21,370 nt of DNA from Hemicentrotus pulcherrimus. Its lineage: Eukaryota; Echinodermata; Echinoidea; Camarodonta; Strongylocentrotidae. The stretch lies in contig BEXV01000034.1 of NCBI GenBank assembly GCA_003118195.1, positions 211,154 through 232,523 of the forward strand, in the 5' to 3' direction. The translations under genes and the position numbers were made by a program. Positions 11,101 to 20,100 of the stretch are shown in pieces; within the stretch, counting starts at the first letter, position 1; every line of letters starts with the position of its first letter. A model generated the notes under the pieces. The model saw only the letters and a list, made by a program, of their open reading frames with translations. It was not told the DNA's origin and made no database searches.

Positions 11101-14100
11101 CATAAATAATTACTCTGATGGTGCTTTTAAAGTAATATGCATGACTGCAGCTTAAAGTGACTTGGTAACATTGTTGAAGGTTGATGACAAAAATTGCTTA
11201 ATTTTTGTATAAAATGTTACTTACTATATTCCTTTTACTGTACTAACCCTCTGACAGGCAAACAATCCTGAAAAAAAAATCTCAAACCATTAAGATATCT
11301 ATGGTTTTCTTTGTACATGTAGGTGTCGATGTGAGGCACCCTCTAACAGTGATTAACAGTAAATTGTCCCAACCATTTTTGAATTTTCCCAGCCGTTTTT
11401 CCATGATAAAAAAGACATAAAACAGGCTATAAAAATCTGTCAACACTTAAATGTCTGGAATGGGATGTAAAGCCATTTATTGCTTTGTGAGATTTGCAAT
11501 CAGCTAAAATGTGATAAAATCGTAATAATATAGTTGGGAGAATAAAGGAATTGATCAGATCAGTTTTTTTCCAATTTGAACCATGAATAATGGTCCGTTT
11601 TCACTCAAATTTTTGGATTATCTTTAATTGTACACCTAGCATTGAAGTCACTACCTTAGCAACACTATCTCTCATCTTAACAATGTTACAAAGTCCCTTT
11701 AAGCAAGGGCTTATCAATAATAAAGACACATCAAAATGATATGCACAATGTCTGCTCATTGTTCTAGCCTTGAATGTAACAATGTAATGAAGTATCGTAT
11801 TCACTGTAGAGCTCTGGGCTGAACCATGCAGCGACTGATATCCTTGAGCTTTGTCCACTCAAACAAGTGTGATCAAATGAAAGGTATTCATAGAGCGCTG
11901 TAACATAGTAATTCTCTTAAATTGTCTAGTAATAGAATTACGAAGTGGAGGAATTGACAAACAAGATACATGTGGCACTGCTCAAGATCTGAAAGATAAA
12001 ATGAGGGAACAGATAAGAAAACTACGGCTGTAATACTCTTTGAGATAGAAAAAGCACTTGCTTCCTGTATTTTCACTCAAATACTCTCAAGTAAAGCAAC
12101 AAGCATATTTGAGTGTGTGCTTGTAAAAATGATGCATGCCTGGAATGCTCCCCAGGGAGTGGATAATGTGCATACATTGTGTGCGAGTAAGCCTGAATCT
12201 GTAAAGCGCTTTGAGAGGGCATTCCTGAAAAGCGCAATATAAGAACTAGCTATTATTACTAGAGTAATCATTAACAAGAGATACAAATAGGATGAAGAGC
12301 AGTTATCATTCAAGTGTCAAACTTCCTATTTCCTTCTGAAATTGCCATTTACCTTGACTTGTACTCCCAAGCTAGTGGGTCGCTTCCATTGTTGAGTTCA
12401 GGGCTGGGAGGCTTTACCTGCTCTTCCTCTGTCTCCTCTCCTTCATAGTTAAGTTCTTTCTCAGCGGCTCTCCTTTTCCTTCTTGGTTTCAGAACGTAAT
12501 GAAAGAATAGTTGCATCCCAATAGCGAGTAGCATACTGGTCCCAAAGATTTCCCTCCTGGATTAAGGACAGGGAAAATTAGAATAATTTCTTCTGGTATT
12601 CATAAAAGTGTGTTAACTCAAGTACATGTTTAAAACTAACTAAGTCCGCTAAGCAGAAAGAGTCCACCAGTTTATGGATTGCCAAGCCTTAACCTCTTTA
12701 TTCAGAGAAAAATGAAATTACACTGTACCACAAAATCTAGCAAACATTTGAATACAGAGAAGTCAAGTATCATTAATCAATTCATCATTTAAAGGGATTG
12801 GGTAACTTTGTCTCAGATTCTAAAACAAAATACTGGATTTAGCTCATTCCGCAATGATAATTATAAACCTTTAGGTCAGTCAGGAACTCTATGACTTTTA
12901 CAAGCCGATCACCTGTCTGATTATCAAGATATTTATGATTGGAAATTGATCAAATTTTGCGTTTTCCTAATGGTTTTCATAACACTACAGTCTATTGTAT
13001 GGTATGGTAAAACCGGTCCCTAAAAGATTTTTACTTTTTTGAGGCACTTCATGATCATTTTGAAGCGCACTTGTTTTAGGGCTTCAATATTACACCATAT
13101 CACAGACACTGATAACTGCCTTTGATTAATTTCATGACTTAATGATAACTCACCACCATGTCCAAACAGACACACTGAAGAGGATCTCTAAGCCACCATC
13201 TTGACTTTCATTGCCCTCCAGCTGTCTATTCTGAGGCATCATATGCATAGGGGTCAGCTGGTGCAGTAGGTAGTAACCATTGTCTGTAAGAAGTAAGAAA
13301 AAATAGAGCGTTATTCACCTTTATATCAAACTTGATATGTTCTTGTATGGAAAAAATATGAATGATACTAATGAGAGTATAAAGTGGATAAAACTAATAA
13401 TAATATTGACTAATTAATTTGGGGGACATATACAGCCCTCAATACATGTATGTATAACACATTTGCTTTCATCTTCAACTCTGTCAATATACATATCCTT
13501 GGGCAATATACATTAAATATTCTTGGAACCCTTACATCAAGTCAAAAACATGTTTTGGTTCTCGATACATTTTTTTCATTTTCTCATAAAAACATGCCAA
13601 GTTGAAGGAACCATTCATTAATCCAGGATCTCACCAAACGGGTACTGATTCCACACGCTGACGTCCCTGTTAGATTCACCCTTGTCCTTGTTGCCAGCAG
13701 CCAGCAGGTTCTCCTCATTCTTGGCTGCTACAATGGTGGGTGTCCTGGAGACAGAGGTGTATGCGTAGGGCCTCCAGCGAACCCTGGGTGCTGTAAGGCT
13801 ACCGTCCTGAGGGTTAGCCTGCCCTCCCCTCTGGGCCGCCCAAGCAGCCTGGGATATCTCAGAGTTGGTGTTGGGTGACGGCTGGACGTAGAGCTGGTCC
13901 TTGTGCTTTCCTATCAAGATAGAATTAAAGGATTAACAAATTCATTATTCTGGCCCACTTAAGAAGTGTATCCATCTCATATCTTTAAAAGAGAGGAAAC
14001 CTTTTTTAGATTAACCTTTGACAACTCTTACAATATAGGGCACCTTTTCATGAGTCATCCTTTCAACCCATCTTTGATTTTTACCCTGACAAGAGGTTCA

Positions 14101-17100
14101 CTTTGCTACTATAAAATACAACATTAAGGATCATAGTTATAGATCCTTAATAAAGCTTTGGGTTCCACTTTAGTATATAAACGATCCCCAGGGGTAATAA
14201 AAAGACAATCAGGTATTTCCTACTTACAAACAGATAGAACATGCTGAAAATAATCACAGAAAAAGGAGGATTCCCCAGCTGACAGAGCACCAAAGTAGTG
14301 CTAAACTTTCAACCATTGAATTCATGATGTAGGATCATATTTTCATACGATATGATGAAACCTGTCTAAAAAGACCACCAAAGGGAGACAAAAAAATGTG
14401 GTCTCTGTAGACAGGTGGTCTTTGTGGACAGGTACTAAAGTAGGTTTGACTGTACTTTGAAAAGCTTGGGTACCGCTCCCGAGTACCCAACAAAGATAAT
14501 CACAATTAAGAATAAGTTTCCTTCTCACCTATAAACAGCATAGGCTGGGAATAATCAGAGAAGAATGGGGTCATCTGAGGGTCAGCACCAGAGGAAAGGC
14601 CAAGGGTCACAGGTTGAAAGAGGTCAACCACCCTCACAACTCCATCTTTGATTGTCCATGCATTTGCTATGCAACTCTCCAACTATGAAGAGTAAAACAA
14701 ATAATGACAATCCAATGATTTGTGATTACTCACTGTACCTCTGTAACCTTTGTGGTGCTAATGCTTTTCTGAAAACTTTTGAATATTTTGATCAATATTT
14801 TGTTAAAACTCCAATGTATTACAAATAAAGTTTACACTTTTTTGTGTTATTAGATAATGGATAAACAAAACTACATTCTAAAAAAACACTGAAATATTAT
14901 TAGATATGCATCAAACTCATGTAAACATTGGATTGTGATGATAACCAAAGTTAAAGATGTCCAGAGGGATGAAAAACATCTGTTAAAAGTAAAGGGTTTG
15001 AATGTTATCTGGTATGCAAACAAAGGAATGGGTGAAATGCAAATACAAATTTAGATTCACACAACTGATATCTTACCAATTGGACTTTGTACTAATAACA
15101 GCATCGATCATCCTCCTATTTATGTAACATTTATGATAACAATGCACCCCCTCCCCTGGTGCAAAATAAAATGGAACTAAACTTTGTTTAGATGTCAGTC
15201 GGTTTCTGATTTTGGACATACTTCGTTCGAACCCATGCAGAACCTGTCTCTGCTGTCCGATAATAACAGGTAAAAGATTTGAATTACCTGCCATAGTCCT
15301 GATTCTGCCATAGTCCTGATTCATAAATTTGGAATTCAAAAACATGTTGCAATTAAAAGCAACTGAAATCATCACATCTTAGTTGCTGATTACTTTTAAA
15401 AAGAAGTTTGGCAGTTCTTGTTTTTAAGACACAATTCCCATAGCGGAAATATCCATTCAGATCTAGGAAACATTAAATCCCCTTAATAAATAATTTAATT
15501 CATATTTTACAGAACCTACCTCATGAGACCAAAGCAGTTGTCTCCCACTAGCCCCACCCACAGCAAAGACTGTTTTGGTAGCCATGTCCACTTTCACTGA
15601 TGGGATGTTATCCTCAGAGTCGTATTCATCGTCCACTTCGCACACCACTTCTTCTTCCTCTAGATCATCGTTTGAGGGCTGCTTTCCTTTCAGGAAAGAG
15701 ACATCATGCTGGCCCACACTGAAATTCCATCTGAGGATGTAAAGATTACTACATGTATTAGGTTAGAACTGAAAACGCAATTAACACATTGATACATGTT
15801 GTAAATATTATAGGCCTCATACAGAAACAATTTTTGATTATTCATGGGAAGGGGGGGGGGTGTTTCTCCTTTTGCAAAATCAATAACTGTCATGTCACAC
15901 AGTACAAGTCACTAATGGGCAGAACAACAATTACCATTATCCCTCCCTCACCCTATTCTCTTTCTCTCTCACTCTCTCTATCAATACACTCACTTTTCCA
16001 TGCCATTTCTTTGGTCTACTGCCCTCACAGTTTGCCTGGTATGCTGAATGACGATGATATCCTGGTCATCTTCTGCTTCATCTCCATAAAGCTGACATCC
16101 GCCGGTTCCACAAATATAGTGCAACTAGGAAGAGATTGAAAGAGAAAAAAGGAACTTAATAATTATCGTTTGAATTCAAGTACTGTTTCCTAGAAATGTT
16201 TTATTTCACTATTGTGTATAATGTTCAATATGCAATACCTGAAATATAAAATGTCAGATCAAAGATGTAAAATATCTTACAATTTCACATGTATCTAAAA
16301 ATTATTGAAAACCTTATCCCATCTGCATGACAAGTTTCAACACTCCATAGAATTTTGCCCATTTTCACATTATAAGAACTTTTAGGAATCATTTAGTCTA
16401 CATATTTGTATGTAACAGAAAGGGAAAAATTGAAGTACAGTACTTGCTTCTTTTAAGTATAGCAGAACAGTGTGATGCATCCATTAAAAGCATTCTTATC
16501 AAGTGAAAGATGTTCATGTAAGTACAAGACAATTTACCAAAGAATATTCCTCTTGAATTTCTGGGAATTTCAATTTTTACCACAGCATACCTCTCCAGTT
16601 CTAGCGTTAATACCAAAGGTGTTAATCTCCTTTCCACCGACCATCATCGTCTCCTCATTGAGTCTGAAGGAAGTACTGAGAAGAGTCTCCGCTGTGAGCG
16701 GAACTGCTTCTAGAGTCTCCCCATCCCATTTGAACAAACCTCCGTTCAGCGAGGGAATCACCTTGTATAATCCCTCTGGACCCATGATCTGAAATAGCAA
16801 AATTTTGAGTCAGGTATTAAATAGCTCATACATACATGTAGACTCTACATGTACATGTGTGGCTAAAAAATCCACAACAATATATTTTTTAGATATGTAG
16901 ATGAAGGACAAAGTGGATTGAAAATGCTGTTGAACGCAAGAAGAGGTTGTGCACGTACACATGTATTAATTATATGAAAATGTGACTTTCACATATTATT
17001 AAAACCACTGCCATAATCATAATAATAATAATAATAATAATGGTAGTGGTCATATCACAAGCATCTTTATTTTTTTAATGGAATATGTGGGGAAAAGACA

Positions 17101-20100
17101 TAGCTGTACAGGACACATAGCATGAATTGCACTAAATGAGGTACTGGGGTGAATACAATAAGACAAGTTAAAACAAAATAAAGGAATATCCAGAGCTAAA
17201 TCTTACCTCAAATTGACTGATGGATGATGAGAGAAGAGGACCAACCCCGGCATCCATACTCCACTGCTGTTGACCGGCATTCTGGATGTCCAGGGCAAGA
17301 ACCTTCCCATCCACAGTACTGACGATCATCATCGGTCTGCCATGGCAGGAGAAGTTTGATAAAAAGTCACTGAAGAGTTATCACTATAGTGTGTGGCAAT
17401 GACCCTAAATGTATGCTCAGATACTTTGTACACTAGGGCAACGTTTCACAAAACCGTTATCAGTACAAATTCACCAAAATCTGATTAAAGTGCTTGTAAA
17501 TTTTAATATACACGTTTCAATGGGATATAATTGAGCTTGCACTTTAATATGATGATTTGGTGAAGCAATGCCCTTTACCTGCGCAGCTACACGCTACCTT
17601 CAGTTAAACCAACATTAAAGAAAATGCACGTATTCTGTGTGTTACTTTTTCGGTTCCACTCACCAACTTGACTGAAATAATCCGTTTTATGGTCCATTTT
17701 TAAGAAATTATAGGTCAAAATCGACATCTATGTTGAAAGTCTATTTTAACTCTCGCTGCGCTAGCGCTACGTACGCTACGTACGCAGCGAGTGTTAAAAT
17801 ACGTCTCGCAAGACTTTCAACATGGATGTCGATTTTGACCCATAATTTCTTTAAAATGGACCATAAAACGGATTATATCAGTCAAGTTTGTGAGTGGAAC
17901 CGAAAAAGTTAAGCCTTTAGCTAATTTACAATGTAAAGTGCAGCAGATATATATGCTGTAAAAGGAGTAATTCGGTGATAAGTTTTGCAAGTTTGGTGTA
18001 CTGATTTGCACATCTAACCTGCACACTTCGCGGTATGGTCTGTTTCAGTCTCTAAAGAGAGAGCCCACCCTACCCCAATAAGAGGCTAATGAACGAAAGA
18101 GACAGAAAAATTCGGTCTAACTCGTACATAGCTACGGTAGCTAGAGTAAAGGAGCCGGTTTTTGGCCACTTACATTAAGACAAAATCCTATATTTTGGAC
18201 TCTTTACTTTCTATTTATTATCATTTCTTGTTCAAATCATGAAGCAAATATTATAATCATTTAAGCAAAAAAGGAATCCCCCCCAAAAAAAACACGAATT
18301 GCCATGACAATATTGATTTCAATTTTCACTGTTTTGGAGCCGGTTATCGCCATAGCGAGCCAGTTTTCGGCCGCATGTACAAAGTCAATAGGAAGCGCTC
18401 GCGCGCGCCGTGCGTTTCCACGCTGATGTATAGCACGAGCGGGCGGAGCAGGTATCCCACGCCGGAGCTCCAGGGTGCTCGCCTGCCCGAAAACAGGCGC
18501 AGCGATGATCGGAAGTTGGGATGTGAATTAGACAGGCATATCGTGTGTGCGTGGCGGGGTCCGGCTGCATTGACTTAATACATGCAATGAGATATTTTTG
18601 AGCTTGCGATCAACACAAAATCGGGCTCTAAATATGAAAAATACTTGAAATAAATCTCATTTTATGGTACCCATGGGCCCGTTCCTAGAAACCGTTATAA
18701 GTCTAACTTCTTGTTCTTGACTAAAGCAGAGTTAGTGAGCAACTTGTCCGCTACGTGTTTCTCCAAGCCCTCTTTGCCAAGATCAACGACAACATCCTGA
18801 CTAAGGAGTTATGATGCCTCTGACACCGTCGTATCTCTGTCATAACTATTTAGTCGTTGGGTAGCGCCATCACATGTCATTTATTGGGTAGACTATGGCT
18901 GGCAAAAAAGGACAATAAATCCTTCAACTATGATTTTCAACACATTCACTTAAACAGTGAGTTATCATTTTTTGTATTTGATAATCTCATGAAAAATATG
19001 CCATGTTTGTATCTAAGGATTTTTCACTTAAATAAACTGATTATACGCCTTTATTTCCATTGTAAAATCGTCGAAGGGATAGGTATTTTGCCATGGCAGG
19101 CAAGCCATAGTTTGAAGTGTATTCTTTAGTCTTCAGACCCATGTTGCTTTCGAGATAAATTCTATCTTCAAATGTGTAAAATAAACAGATTAAAACATGA
19201 GTTTTAACCTTTAGAATGTTGAATTTTTATATTTTTGATATTTTACTGATGCCTAAAATATTGGACTACAATTGTATTACATCGTATTTTTTCTAAGAAT
19301 AATTTAAGAGTGTATTTTTATAAACTATCAAATGAAAATATCCGGGGGGGGGTACCCATCTCAAGAACAAAACTGATTTACCGGTCATGATGTGAAATAG
19401 TCACAATTATATTTTACAAGTACTTCCATTGTATAATCTACAAAAATGTTTAAGGAAATTGCATCTCTTATTTTCTGGTATCATTTTCAATCTGTTTTTA
19501 TTCCTAATTATTCAAACAATTGCAGTTTTCCTCAAATTATTTTTTTAATAATCCGGTGGTATTGCGACTAAGGCTATAGCTTGACTCTTCTTCTCGCCGA
19601 TAGTATCGATTTCACGAGATATTAGCTAGTAATCTCTTGGTGAAACGGTTTAGGAAGATCGCAGACATCTCCGTACTTGGCGGATAAAGTTATGACTGTC
19701 TTGTCATTGGTTTCTAGGAACGAGCCCCATATTTCTTACAGACACGCGTAAGATACTCGATTTTTCAGATGCGGGTAGCAGGACCGCCGATTGCATCGCT
19801 AAACTGTGATATTTTAGGATATATTTTTCATTGCAAATGTGGTTCTTCAATGACACTGGCATGATATGGTATGTGTGGGATATATGTTATGCTATTATGC
19901 GAGGTATTTTAAAGGAATTTTATCATGCATCCAACCAATCGGCCGAAAACTGGAACTGGCCGATTACCGGGTACTTTACTCTATTGGACGTTGGAAAAGA
20001 AAAAAATGAATATTCATCAACTAAAACCAAGACGGATAATGTTGACGACGAGACTTTCTCGGATTAATCATTAATTTAGGATCTAAAAGAGCAAGCTATC

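Larger units (their letters stand above)
10767..12352 (-). other. EIF2AK3: EIF2AK3 intron 9, repeat-rich
   Basis: A 1.6-kb intron between the membrane exon and the first kinase exon. It contains a fold-back at about 10866-10993, an inverted-repeat element at 11151-11703 and a SINE/LINE-tail-like segment near 12190-12265. No additional exon is seen. Confidence 0.8.

Noticed and set aside
18375..18578. Open frames on both strands in the CpG-rich patch
   Set aside because: Both-strand openness follows from low TA/stop content in GC-rich DNA; there is no splice or homology support.
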